Shown in pieces: positions 23,827 through 33,406 of a stretch of DNA of 64,000 nucleotides (the stretch's first letter is position 1; each line of letters starts with the position of its first letter). Source of the stretch: UBA2040 sp963977135. GTDB lineage: Bacteria > Bacteroidota > Bacteroidia > Flavobacteriales_D > Crocinitomicaceae. Both the position numbers and the translations under genes were made by a program. The notes under the pieces are model-generated. The model did no database searches. It was not told the origin of the DNA and saw nothing but the letters and a program-made list of their open reading frames with translations. The DNA lies in NCBI GenBank assembly GCA_963977135.1, contig CAXBNN010000002.1, positions 1 to 64,000 on the forward strand. Direction: 5' to 3'.

Positions 23827-24945
23827 ATGAAGCGAAATCAAATTATCATTTTAGGAACTCTTTTTCTAATTTTTGCCTTTATTTTTATTTATATCAAGAG
23901 TAAAAAGAAAGAGGTTGAAAAACCGATGAAGGAGGCCGAAACAATTGTCTATGTGCCCGTTAGGACTGCTCTCAACCAAGAAAAAGAGATGCAAATTATC
24001 TCCTACGGACAAGTGTCAACCAATGCCGAAATCGACATAGCAGTTGAAGTCCAAGGAAAACTAGAACAAGGCGCTGTATATTTGAAACCAGGTGTGAAAT
24101 TTTCTAAAGGGCAAGTTTTGTTCAGAGTAAACAATGAAGAAGCTTATTACACATTAAGTGCAAGAAAAATTCAATTAGCTAATTTGGTTGTAGGTGCCAT
24201 GCCCGACGTAGAATTGGATTTTCCTTCTGAGAAAACGAAATGGTTGCAGTTTTTAGATAACATTCAAGCAGGAAAACGTTTGCCTACTTTACCTGAAATG
24301 AATTCCAGTAAAGAAAAAATGTTTATGACATCTAGAGGAATTATTGCGGAATATTACAACATCCGAAGTGCGGAATCGAGAATGGAAAAATACGTCTATA
24401 TAGCTCCTTTTTCTGGAACTGTTTTGGAAACGTATGCTGAGCCTGGTTCAATCGCAAATCCGGGAACTCGTCTTGCACGAATCGCCAAAACGAATGATTT
24501 TGAAATTAAAGTTCCGATTAGTCTGGACAATCTCGGAAATTACCAAAAACAAGGAAGTGTTACTTTCTCCAATTCTGATGGTTTAATGGTCGGAACGGGT
24601 TCAATAAGTCGAATTTCAGATGTTATTAATCAACAAACTCAATCAGTTGATGTCTACTATTCAATTCGACCAGTTGGAAATCAAAAAATTTATAGTGGAT
24701 TATTTTTAAATGTTGCTATCAACCAAAAAGCAATCACAGAGAGTATTACTGTTCCACGAATGGCAGTGACTGAAGGAAAAGTAAACCTTTTAAAAAATGG
24801 ACAAATCGTGCCAAGGGTAATTCAAGTTGTTGGCAACAAGCCAGACTCATTATATATTTCTGGTTTAGAAAATGGTGAGCAAGTAATCCTTGAAAAGGTA
24901 GAAGTTGATACCAAAGGAAAGACATTTAAAGGAATCAATAGGTAG
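23827..24945 (+). CDS. RND efflux periplasmic adaptor (HlyD/AcrA family)
   Basis: 372 aa. An N-terminal membrane anchor (about 5-24) is followed by a lipoyl/barrel-sandwich half (VEVQGKLEQGAVYLKPGVKF), a short helical hairpin, the second lipoyl half (YIAPFSGTVLETYAEPGSIA), and the beta-barrel and membrane-proximal domains. It should link the inner-membrane pump encoded 2 bp downstream to the TolC-like channel. A TACTTTTG box at 23800-23807 is a possible -7 element. No regulator gene lies nearby; the exported substrate is unknown. Confidence 0.93.
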   Translation: MKRNQIIILGTLFLIFAFIFIYIKSKKKEVEKPMKEAETIVYVPVRTALNQEKEMQIISYGQVSTNAEIDIAVEVQGKLEQGAVYLKPGVKFSKGQVLFRVNNEEAYYTLSARKIQLANLVVGAMPDVELDFPSEKTKWLQFLDNIQAGKRLPTLPEMNSSKEKMFMTSRGIIAEYYNIRSAESRMEKYVYIAPFSGTVLETYAEPGSIANPGTRLARIAKTNDFEIKVPISLDNLGNYQKQGSVTFSNSDGLMVGTGSISRISDVINQQTQSVDVYYSIRPVGNQKIYSGLFLNVAINQKAITESITVPRMAVTEGKVNLLKNGQIVPRVIQVVGNKPDSLYISGLENGEQVILEKVEVDTKGKTFKGINR

Positions 24946-24947
24946 AC

Positions 24948-27900
24948 ATGAGAAATCTCATCAACTTTTTTATAAAAAGACCTATTTGGGGAAATGCCTT
25001 TATCGTTTTGGTTTTGATATTCGGGATCTTCTCGATTACCACGATGCAACGATCCTTTTTCCCTGAATTAGATCCTAAAACTGTAGTTATAAACGTATTC
25101 TATCCCGGAGCTTCGCCAAGTGAAATGGAAGAAGGCGTCACGATTAAAATCGAACAAGCCATCAAGGGAATGGACGGAATCGATGAGCTGAATTCCACTT
25201 CTTCTGAAAACAGTGCTACGGTTTCTATCAAAGCATTTCAGGATACAGATATAGACGAATTACTGAGCGACGTTGAGAATTCCGTAAATTCCATTAATAG
25301 CTTTCCGCAAGGAGCTGAAAAACCGATTATCACCCGCATAAAAACTGGCGGTATGGGAAGTACGGTCGCATTCGTTGGAATTGCAGCTAAAAAAGACAAC
25401 ATTGGTCAAACGGAGTTAACGGATATTGCTACGAAGGTTGAGCGAGATTTATTGAACACCAAACTTATAACTGAGATCGTTAAAAATGGTTTCCCTGAAA
25501 AAGAAATTGCGGTTAACATTCGAGAAAATGACTTGTTACGATATGGCATTTCTCTACAAGAAGTTAGTCTAGCTGTATCCTCCAAAAATCTAGACATAAC
25601 TGCCGGAATGATTCGCGGTGGTGTTCAAGAAATGAGCATACGCTCCAATAGCCGTGGAACGACTGCTGAAGAAATAAACGCTATTCTAGTCCGAACTACC
25701 CGAACAGGAGAAAATATAACAGTTGGAGATATTGCAGATGTACAAATTGGGTATAGTGAAGCATCACAGGAAGCTCAATTCAACAGACGACAAGCTGTTT
25801 CTTTCCAAATTGAAAAAACGGTTGATCAAGACATTGCCAAAATCACGGATGCCTTGCACGATTACAGGGATAAATTCAATGCAGAAAATCCAGAATTTGA
25901 ATTGGTGATCTTCTTTGAATTCAACGATATGTTGAACCAACGGATTGACTTATTGACTGGAAATGGTTTGATGGGACTTGTTCTTGTCCTAATCTTTTTG
26001 GGCTTGTTCTTAAATATCAAATTATCCGCTTGGGTGGCTTTTGGGATTCCGTTTTCATTCTTTGGAATGTTTATTATCGGTTCAATTTACGGCATGTCAA
26101 TCAACATGATTTCCCTTTTCGGGATGATACTCGTTGTTGGTATCTTGGTTGATGATGGAATTGTAATTGCTGAAAATATTTATGCTCATTTTGAAAAGGG
26201 AAAACCTGCAAAACAAGCTGCTTTAGACGGTACGATGGAGGTTTTGCCTTCTGTCTTCTCTTCTGTAATCACAACAATAACGGCTTTCTCAGTTTTACTT
26301 TTTGTTGAAGGACTTGAAATGATGCGTGAAATGGCTTTTGTAGCGATTGCATGTTTGGTTTTTAGTTTATTTGAAGCTTTCATTATTCTTCCAGCTCACT
26401 TGGCTCATAAATCGATTTTGGCTGAACCAGCAAAACCGAAATATACGATTGGTCAAGGACTTCTGTTTTTCCTTGGTGGAATTTTTGTGGTTTGGATTGG
26501 CGTTTATCTTGTTGGCGGTTTGGATGTGAAAAGTGTTTTAGGAATGCTCTTCCCTGTTTCATTATTCGGCATAGGCGGTTTTTTATGTTTGCATGGTTTT
26601 TCTAGATCCCCTTTGGAAAATATGATAAGAGGAAATGCGGATAAGGGAATTAAACATGTTCGCGATAATTACTTCAAAGCCGCAATCGAAACGTTTATTG
26701 GTCAAAAAGCAAAAATGTATTTATTTACATTTTTTGTTCCTATGGTTATCACCATAATCACCTTTGGATTTATGGCAAACAAGACCATTGGATTCACGTT
26801 CTTTCCTGACATTCCGCCAGATTTTTTCAATGTAGAAGTTGCCTTTAAACCGGGTGACAATAAAGAAAAGACCAAAGAATTTTTAGAATTGGCTTCCAAT
26901 ATTGTCCTCGAAGAAAGTGCGAAAATCGAAAAGGAAGGTGATACTTTAATGCGCTACTTCACTTCCAATCTTGGGTTTACGAGAAATTTAGGTCAAGCTG
27001 GAAATCATACTGGAGGTTTATCCGTTTTCTTAGACAACGAAGGTTCAGACGTGCCAGCTGACACCATTATCAATCGAATTTACAGACGTCTGAGAGCAAC
27101 TCCACAAGGCAAATTGGCACAAGATATTTACGTAGGTGGGTTCAATCGATTTGGAAAAGAAATAGAACTTGGGTTGACTTCGACAAACGAATCTAGTTTG
27201 CTTGATGCGAAAGAAATGCTGAAAAGCGAAATGGGGAAAAAGGATGGTGTAATAAGTATTAAAGACAACATGCCTCCAGGTCGTTTTGAAGTTTATCTGA
27301 ATATGAGACCAGAAGCTGAGATTTACGGAATCTCGAAAAATGAGGTTCTTACTCAGATTCGACAAGGATTTTTTGGCTCCGAAGCCCAACGTGTAATCAT
27401 AGGGACAGACGAGGTAAAAGTTTGGGTACGTTTCCCGCAAGAAGATAGAAATAGCTTATCTGATTTGGAGAATATGCGTATTCGAACAGCTGGAGGTTTG
27501 GCGATAACATTAAATGAACTTTGCGATTTCAATTTAGGTCGAGCTCCCGAAAATTTAACGCGAAGAAATGGACAAAGAATTATTAAAGTCGACGCTGAAT
27601 GCATTGATCCTGATAAAGTAGCGGATATCAATGCTGAGATTAGAAAAGATATTCTCCCTAAAATTCAACAAGTTTATCCAGACGTTCAAACTGTTTCTTT
27701 AGGTCAATTCGAAAGAAGTCAAAAAACAGGAAGCTCAATGGGAAGCACTGCCATAGTTGCAATTGTTATCATGTTCATTATTTTGATGTTGCATTTTAAT
27801 AGTTTGAGCCAGGCATTTTTAATCATGCTCGTAATTCCAGCTGGAATAGCTGGCGCAATTTTGGGACACGGATTAGTTGGTATTCCAGTTTCTATCTTAT

Positions 27901-28322
27901 CTGTTTTCGGAATGATCGCTCTTCTAGGTGTTTTGGTCAACGATGCAATTGTTTTCTTGGACAGATACAACGATTTGTTATTGGAAGGCTATTCTGTTCG
28001 TGAAGCAGCATTAGAAGCGGCAGTTTCTCGTTTTAGACCTATTCTCTTAACATCTTTGACAACAGTAGCTGGTCTTTTACCGATGATTGCCGAAAAAAGT
28101 ATGCAAGCCCAATTCCTTATTCCAATGGCAACTTCTATTGCATTCGGTGTATTGTTTGGAACTGTATTCATTTTGTTCTTCTATCCTTCGGCAATTTTAT
28201 TCTGGAATGGAACCCGCAGAACATTCCGCAAATTTTGGATGGGCGAAAAAGTTGACACTTTGTCAGTTGAACCAGCACTTCAATTAAAAAAACATTTACA
28301 TGAATTGGATCAAGAGCACTAG
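24948..28322 (+). CDS. RND family efflux pump, inner-membrane transporter (AcrB/HAE1-like)
   Basis: 1124 aa with the 12-TM RND layout: TM1 (about 10-30), a large periplasmic loop, TM2-6, a second loop and TM8-12. The proton-relay acids are in VGILVDDGIVIAEN (TM4). The C-terminal half has GMIALLGVLVNDAIVFLDRY and RFRPILLTSLTTVAGLLPM, the usual repeat of the N-terminal half. An extra hydrophobic stretch around residues 500-545 makes it longer than AcrB (about 1050). It is proton-driven and partners the flanking adaptor and TolC genes. Substrate is not predictable. Confidence 0.95.
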   Translation: MRNLINFFIKRPIWGNAFIVLVLIFGIFSITTMQRSFFPELDPKTVVINVFYPGASPSEMEEGVTIKIEQAIKGMDGIDELNSTSSENSATVSIKAFQDTDIDELLSDVENSVNSINSFPQGAEKPIITRIKTGGMGSTVAFVGIAAKKDNIGQTELTDIATKVERDLLNTKLITEIVKNGFPEKEIAVNIRENDLLRYGISLQEVSLAVSSKNLDITAGMIRGGVQEMSIRSNSRGTTAEEINAILVRTTRTGENITVGDIADVQIGYSEASQEAQFNRRQAVSFQIEKTVDQDIAKITDALHDYRDKFNAENPEFELVIFFEFNDMLNQRIDLLTGNGLMGLVLVLIFLGLFLNIKLSAWVAFGIPFSFFGMFIIGSIYGMSINMISLFGMILVVGILVDDGIVIAENIYAHFEKGKPAKQAALDGTMEVLPSVFSSVITTITAFSVLLFVEGLEMMREMAFVAIACLVFSLFEAFIILPAHLAHKSILAEPAKPKYTIGQGLLFFLGGIFVVWIGVYLVGGLDVKSVLGMLFPVSLFGIGGFLCLHGFSRSPLENMIRGNADKGIKHVRDNYFKAAIETFIGQKAKMYLFTFFVPMVITIITFGFMANKTIGFTFFPDIPPDFFNVEVAFKPGDNKEKTKEFLELASNIVLEESAKIEKEGDTLMRYFTSNLGFTRNLGQAGNHTGGLSVFLDNEGSDVPADTIINRIYRRLRATPQGKLAQDIYVGGFNRFGKEIELGLTSTNESSLLDAKEMLKSEMGKKDGVISIKDNMPPGRFEVYLNMRPEAEIYGISKNEVLTQIRQGFFGSEAQRVIIGTDEVKVWVRFPQEDRNSLSDLENMRIRTAGGLAITLNELCDFNLGRAPENLTRRNGQRIIKVDAECIDPDKVADINAEIRKDILPKIQQVYPDVQTVSLGQFERSQKTGSSMGSTAIVAIVIMFIILMLHFNSLSQAFLIMLVIPAGIAGAILGHGLVGIPVSILSVFGMIALLGVLVNDAIVFLDRYNDLLLEGYSVREAALEAAVSRFRPILLTSLTTVAGLLPMIAEKSMQAQFLIPMATSIAFGVLFGTVFILFFYPSAILFWNGTRRTFRKFWMGEKVDTLSVEPALQLKKHLHELDQEH

Positions 28323-29655
28323 TATTTTCTTCACGGTTTTCCTTGTGTTTTCAGGACTTCGTGCACAAGAAAGTTTGAGTGCACAACAGGCTGTATTCAA
28401 TGCCTTGAAAAACAATTACGATATTCTCATCAGTGAGAAAAACGAAGAGATCGCGTCAAAAAATAACTCTTGGAGTGAGGCTGGCCTTTTTCCAACAGTT
28501 TCATTACAAATTGGTCAAAACAACTTGATTCAAGACAATACAAACAATCCATTCACCTTTACGCCTGGAATTATTTTGAACCAAGGATTTAGTCCGAGTT
28601 TGGTGGCTAATGCCAATTTGTTTAGTGGTTTTCAGGTTCGAATGAACAAGTTGCGTTTGGAACAAATGGAAGTTCAATCGAAAGGAAATACGGCTGTTAT
28701 CATTGAATCCATGATTCAAGATGTTATGAAAGCCTATTATTCTGCTTTGTTGCAAAAAGAACGAAGTGATTTGTACAAAAAGGTGATGGAATACTCGTCC
28801 AGACGATTGAGATACAACGAAATTAAAAATCAGTACAGTGCATCTAATTCCTTAGAATTGTTGCAATTGAAAAATCAATATTTGACGGATAGCACAAATT
28901 ATTTGTTGCAAAATTTATCTTACGAAAACTCCTTGCGCAATCTAGTTTTGTTGATGAACAACAGTGAGGACAGTACTTTCAACACCTTACCTGTACTAAG
29001 CGATAAATTGGAAATGGTACTTCCAGTCATTGATAGAGATAAACTTTCAGCCGATTTATTCGAAAACAACCAGAATTTAAAGAATCAATTTTTGGCTTTG
29101 GAGTTACAGGAAACGAATGTCGAATTTCAGCGCTCTTTTCTTTACCCAACGCTTGCCTTGCAATTGTCGGCCAATCCTTCTTATGGTCAACTTAGACAAT
29201 TAAGTGGTGGTATGCCTGGAAACCCAACTACGTTTTCGACGCAAACCTTAACATATTCTGGAAACTTGACCTTACGCTACAACATTTACAACAACTGGAA
29301 ATCAAAACGCGCAGTAGAAGTTGCTAAAATTCAAACAGAAATTGGCGCAATGAATGTGGAGAAGTTGAAAAACACTTTACGTGTGAATTTGACCAATCAA
29401 TTGTCGTTGTATGACATTCGGAACAGTTTAGTAACAGTTTCTAGAGAAAACCTAGAATATGCAACGAAAGCTTACGAATTGGCACAAAAACGTTTTGATT
29501 TGGGTACTGTAAATTCTATTGATTTAATTGTTTTTCAAACGAACTACCAAAACACTTTGCTACAACATTACGAGAACCTTTTCAACCGATTGGATACTTA
29601 CTTAGAGATTTATAGACTTTCTGGGAACTTGGGCTTGGTATATGGGGAGAAATAG
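28300..29655 (+). CDS. TolC family outer-membrane efflux channel
   Basis: 451 aa. A signal peptide (about 1-22, ending LRAQ) is followed by two TolC-type repeats of long helices and barrel strands; QKRFDLGTVNSIDLIVFQTN near the C-terminus is a family hallmark. It forms the trimeric outer-membrane exit duct of the tripartite pump. The ATG lies 23 bp inside the pump gene, so translation is coupled. This completes the adaptor-pump-channel operon. Confidence 0.93.
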   Translation: MNWIKSTSIFFTVFLVFSGLRAQESLSAQQAVFNALKNNYDILISEKNEEIASKNNSWSEAGLFPTVSLQIGQNNLIQDNTNNPFTFTPGIILNQGFSPSLVANANLFSGFQVRMNKLRLEQMEVQSKGNTAVIIESMIQDVMKAYYSALLQKERSDLYKKVMEYSSRRLRYNEIKNQYSASNSLELLQLKNQYLTDSTNYLLQNLSYENSLRNLVLLMNNSEDSTFNTLPVLSDKLEMVLPVIDRDKLSADLFENNQNLKNQFLALELQETNVEFQRSFLYPTLALQLSANPSYGQLRQLSGGMPGNPTTFSTQTLTYSGNLTLRYNIYNNWKSKRAVEVAKIQTEIGAMNVEKLKNTLRVNLTNQLSLYDIRNSLVTVSRENLEYATKAYELAQKRFDLGTVNSIDLIVFQTNYQNTLLQHYENLFNRLDTYLEIYRLSGNLGLVYGEK

Positions 29656-29724
29656 GACGCTATTTGTAAAAATTTGTACCAGTTCAAGTTACATGTGTTT
29701 CTGTTTTATGACCTAATTAAACTC

Positions 29725-29762
29725 AAAAAAATATCCTAACAAACTTTCGTCTGTTAGGATAT
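29725..29762 (-). terminator. Intrinsic terminator of the T9SS thioredoxin-motif gene
   Basis: ATATCCTAACA (29731-29741) pairs with TGTTAGGATAT (29752-29762) over a 10-nt loop. On the minus strand the stem is followed by TTTTTT(T), so it serves the gene to its right; on the plus strand no T tract follows. Confidence 0.8.
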
Positions 29763-29799
29763 AATGAATGCTTCGAAATATTCTCGAATCTAATCTATT

Positions 29800-31866
29800 T
29801 TAATGTTGAACTGCAACTTTCTCAATATGCGCATTTTGATTTTCGTCAAATATCATCAAGTTATAAATTCCACTTGCTAATTTTGAAGTTCCAATTTCCA
29901 TTTGATTTACTCCTGCTGAAGATTGCAATTGGTTTGTATAAACAACATTCCCTGCAAAGTCTACAAGAACAAATTTAACATTAGCCGATTTTTCAGTAGC
30001 AAAATCAACTGTGAAATTAGCGTTTGAAGGGTTCGGGAAAATGGTAACTTCTTTTACCGATAAACCTAAATCCTCAACACCTAATTGGCTATTCTTCGTT
30101 AGATGACATGCTTGGAATACTGTGTTGTCAGATCCTTGAACCCAAGCAACAACAATTGTATTCCCGAAATCTTCAACCGAATGTTCCGTCGCCAAGTCGA
30201 TGATATTTGCTAATTGACCATCAGCTGGAAGTCTATATGAACCATTAAAGGCATACGTAAAAGACAAACTGTCCCAAACTCCAATAGAACCTGCTGGCAA
30301 AATTGTACCAGCATCATTAGGAACCATTTTCTTTGCTACATCAAAAAACTCAGTTTCACCATTACTTTTAACATTGTTCTCCGTTCTATTTTCAATAATT
30401 ACTACATGAAGTTTTGCTCCAGTAGATGTAACCAAAGGAGCAAAACGCACCTTCATCTCAAAATTATGTGTTGGCGTAATTTTAAATTCACCATTCATTT
30501 TATAGAATGCCGGAATTGCTCTTTGAGCTGCATACAATCCATATGTATACGAACTCGCATTACCGTCCCATCCACCATCAATTTCCATTCTCGGAATTGA
30601 GTTGATACCATAAGGAGTTGTTCTTCTATTAACCGTTTCTACAGTTCTATATGGATCACCAGTTCCAGGGAAATTTTGTTGGTATTTAACTGCAACAAAA
30701 TCGTTGTCGTTAACCGTATCCATTATATTATGGAAGTTTATATTTCCAGGAGTACAAGGTCCACAAGTAGAGCTAGTGAAGACTTCTAAAAGAGGTATTC
30801 TTTGAACAATTTCACTGATAACGCTAACTGACTTAATCTTGTGATCGTTTCCTGGCACTGCATCAACGTTTGAACCGTTCAAGTTTGTAGCCCAAACATC
30901 GATAGTGTGAGCACCAGCTGTCGCATTCCATGGTGTTGGATGATTAAACGAATAAGTACTTAAAAACGGGATGTTCAATCCAGTTAGTGGAGCTGAGACC
31001 GTTGCACCTCCGTCTATTGCATAATTGATTGTTAATGATGTTATTGTCGTTGACCCAAAATTTCTTAATGTTCCAGTGATATTATTGTTTCCAGTACCTA
31101 AGTATGCTGATGTTGTAATACTTTGGGCGGCAATATCAAAAGCTGATGGTGTTCCTTGAATAAATTCGTAATACGTATTATCATTTGGAGAAGCATCAAA
31201 TCCAGCAATATTGTCTGTATTAGGAGCTCCTGCTACAGCTTCAGCTGTCGTTGAATTAATTTGAACAGCCATAGAAACCTTGTTAGAACCTGCAAAACCT
31301 CCAGTTCTATTATCGACTATGTAAATTTTATTAGTTGTCTCTTCTAAAACAATACTCCAATAGGTATAATTTTGACCATCTGATGGAGTAGTACCATAAC
31401 CATACGAAGAAAATTGCACCCAAAATTGTCTGTTTGGAGCCGTTCCAAAGGTTTTGGTAATAACTTCATCGTTTGATCCAATTCCTGCCAGTCCCCAAAT
31501 AGCAACTGATTTGTCTGGAATTAATGCACTAGGCATTGTAGCTCTTGTATAAGTTGGTGCGGAAACCCCTGTCCCTACATCAAAAGTTAATACTGCTGAA
31601 GATGAAACTTTAAATTGTGTTTCTGGTGCTCCATTAAAAGAAAAAGCAAACGGAATTGTCTGAACAGTTGACCATGTAGGTGATGCATTTCCACCCCCAA
31701 GAATAGAAGTCCAGCCATTAGGCGCTCCTGCATTAAACGGAAACTCATTGTCCGTGTTTAATCCACCAGGGTTTGTATTTGCATTAGGAGCAGGGATATG
31801 CCAGTATTGCGATGACGCGATGGAAGTCACAAGTAGAGCACTAAAAAGTAAAAGTATTTTTTTCAT
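29800..31866 (-). CDS. T9SS type A sorting domain protein with thioredoxin-like CGPC motif
   Basis: 688 aa from ATG 31866, which opens a clear signal peptide (ending IASSQ); the upstream ORF extension lacks coding character. An N-terminal beta-rich domain (about 20-225) and a CARDB-like adhesion segment (about 235-340) precede a thioredoxin-fold/Omp28-like region starting EVFTSSTCGPCTPGN, with Cys368 and Cys371. The last about 75 residues are a type A sorting domain (VTIFPNPSNANFTVDFA ... GIYNLMIFDENQNAHIEKV). It should be exported by T9SS and anchored on the surface. A second protein of this class lies at 47161-49167. Confidence 0.85.
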   Translation of the reverse strand: MKKILLLFSALLVTSIASSQYWHIPAPNANTNPGGLNTDNEFPFNAGAPNGWTSILGGGNASPTWSTVQTIPFAFSFNGAPETQFKVSSSAVLTFDVGTGVSAPTYTRATMPSALIPDKSVAIWGLAGIGSNDEVITKTFGTAPNRQFWVQFSSYGYGTTPSDGQNYTYWSIVLEETTNKIYIVDNRTGGFAGSNKVSMAVQINSTTAEAVAGAPNTDNIAGFDASPNDNTYYEFIQGTPSAFDIAAQSITTSAYLGTGNNNITGTLRNFGSTTITSLTINYAIDGGATVSAPLTGLNIPFLSTYSFNHPTPWNATAGAHTIDVWATNLNGSNVDAVPGNDHKIKSVSVISEIVQRIPLLEVFTSSTCGPCTPGNINFHNIMDTVNDNDFVAVKYQQNFPGTGDPYRTVETVNRRTTPYGINSIPRMEIDGGWDGNASSYTYGLYAAQRAIPAFYKMNGEFKITPTHNFEMKVRFAPLVTSTGAKLHVVIIENRTENNVKSNGETEFFDVAKKMVPNDAGTILPAGSIGVWDSLSFTYAFNGSYRLPADGQLANIIDLATEHSVEDFGNTIVVAWVQGSDNTVFQACHLTKNSQLGVEDLGLSVKEVTIFPNPSNANFTVDFATEKSANVKFVLVDFAGNVVYTNQLQSSAGVNQMEIGTSKLASGIYNLMIFDENQNAHIEKVAVQH

Positions 31867-32011
31867 AATTACAATTATCATAGATTTATGGGCCAAGTTA
31901 ACTAAAATCAAATTTAATTTACAAACTCTACACTTTTTTAACAAAATACTTTCTTCAGAGTACAAGCGTTTCTATGGACACTATCCTAATTAATATTCTT
32001 TTTGCGCCATA

Positions 32012-33325
32012 CTAATAAAAAAACTCTTTTAGCTTTTCTCGCTTATCCTTCAAACTCAACATCACCTCCTTCTGGCGTATCATAAGGAAAATATACTTCC
32101 ATTTGTAGCCAATGTGATTTAGGTAGCGGTAAAAGAAATAGGCGAAAAGTCCGCTCAAGGGCATTAGTACGAGGTAAATTATCCATTTCCAAAAAGTGAG
32201 TGGATAGAAAATATTGACCAACTCTATAAATCCATAGTAGGTTAATGGATAGAGAATCAAACCCAATAACACAGCCATAGGCGCATAATATTCTATGTCT
32301 TTGGTTAGCTTGGGAATGATCAAGTCTGTTAGTTTGTACTGGATAATATTGTGAAAAATTCCAAATACGAAAAGAGGCAAACCAATCAATAAAAAGATGA
32401 TGGAAAATAGCACTTGTCGGAAGAACATTCTGGAACGAAAACGACGATCTAAAAAGTCAGTCCGTATATCCCATTTTTGGATTTCCCATTCAATTTTTTC
32501 TACCAACAACTGTATTTCTTCGAGCTTCCAAGCTTCAGTTACTTTGTAATCGTCTAGTCTATCGCGAATTTTTTTGAGAAAAGACATTTCATCTTCCACA
32601 TTTTCTAATCCTTCCTTGGTGTATCTGGACTCAATAATTCTTGCTATTCGGTCAACTAACTCCTCTTCGTCTTTGCTTTCTGAATTCACCAATACTTGCT
32701 CTAAGCGAATTCTAAATTGCTCTGTCAACTTTTTTGCGCCATTACTAGAGTTTTCTTTGAAATCCTTAGCGAAGTCTTTCACTGAAATTGCTTGTCCAAC
32801 GTGAACCAAAACACTACTCCGGAATTTTTCAGCTTGAGAGTAATTTAGACCAATAGGTAATACTGTTAATCCAAGTGTATTGTTATTTCTTCGTTCCGTT
32901 TCCAATGCTATTCTCGCCGTTCCAGATTTTAATTGACGCAAATGTCGCTCTTGAAAACTCGTGCCTTCTGGGAAAACAACTAACGTTTTTCCTTTCTCCA
33001 GCATTTCATAGCAAGCCAAAAAACTATCCTGATTCGAAACTCCTTTTATGCGCCCTTCCCCTATTCTGTTAATTGGAATCATATTTAATGATCGCAATAA
33101 CCACATTTTGAATTTGCTATCGAACAAAGTCGCTTTCGCCATGTAATGAATTGGTTGCTGACAAACATGACCAAGCATCATCGCATCCATCAATGTATTG
33201 GGATGATTCGCTATGATAATCAGCGGTCCTTCCGTTTTTAAATTGACCTTATTTTTCACCCTCACTTCTTTGTAATAAAAGCGAATGCCAAGGCCAACAA
33301 GAAGTTTCAGAAATCGATACAACAT
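32012..33325 (-). CDS. PlsC-like 1-acyl-glycerol-3-phosphate acyltransferase family protein
   Basis: 437 aa. The acyltransferase domain (about 1-220) has the catalytic NHxxxxD motif as NHPNTLMD (His41, Asp47) and the glycerol-phosphate-binding VVFPEGTS near residue 118. It is much longer than PlsC (about 245 aa): a helical middle and three or four TM helices (about 300-410) follow. Larger members of this family occur in Bacteroidota. A role in phospholipid or lipid A acylation is likely, but the acceptor is uncertain. Confidence 0.88.
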   Translation of the reverse strand: MLYRFLKLLVGLGIRFYYKEVRVKNKVNLKTEGPLIIIANHPNTLMDAMMLGHVCQQPIHYMAKATLFDSKFKMWLLRSLNMIPINRIGEGRIKGVSNQDSFLACYEMLEKGKTLVVFPEGTSFQERHLRQLKSGTARIALETERRNNNTLGLTVLPIGLNYSQAEKFRSSVLVHVGQAISVKDFAKDFKENSSNGAKKLTEQFRIRLEQVLVNSESKDEEELVDRIARIIESRYTKEGLENVEDEMSFLKKIRDRLDDYKVTEAWKLEEIQLLVEKIEWEIQKWDIRTDFLDRRFRSRMFFRQVLFSIIFLLIGLPLFVFGIFHNIIQYKLTDLIIPKLTKDIEYYAPMAVLLGLILYPLTYYGFIELVNIFYPLTFWKWIIYLVLMPLSGLFAYFFYRYLNHIGYKWKYIFLMIRQKEVMLSLKDKREKLKEFFY

Positions 33326-33370
33326 AATCCTGACGAAAATACGGAAAATCGCACATTTTATTGAGTTGAA

Positions 33371-33402
33371 TTTGGGTGCTGTTCCAAGAAAGGATAAATT
33401 CG
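33371..33402 (+). promoter_or_regulatory. Promoter of the PabB-like gene, 4 nt before its ATG
   Basis: TTTG (33371-33374), a 20-bp spacer and TAAATTCG (33395-33402; one mismatch to TAnnTTTG) end 4 nt before the ATG at 33407. The mRNA would be leaderless or nearly so. Confidence 0.55.
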
Positions 33403-33406
33403 CAGC

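Noticed and set aside
27045..27631. Minus-strand ORFs inside the RND pump gene
   Set aside because: Overlapping antisense frames within a complete, well-supported 1124-aa gene; no independent signal.
23827..29655. RND operon as a resistance island
   Set aside because: No mobile element, regulator or compositional shift surrounds it; tripartite pumps are ordinary chromosomal genes in Bacteroidota.
31867..31965. 33-residue N-terminal extension of the T9SS thioredoxin-motif protein
   Set aside because: It would place the signal peptide internally; the ATG at 31866 puts it at the N-terminus.
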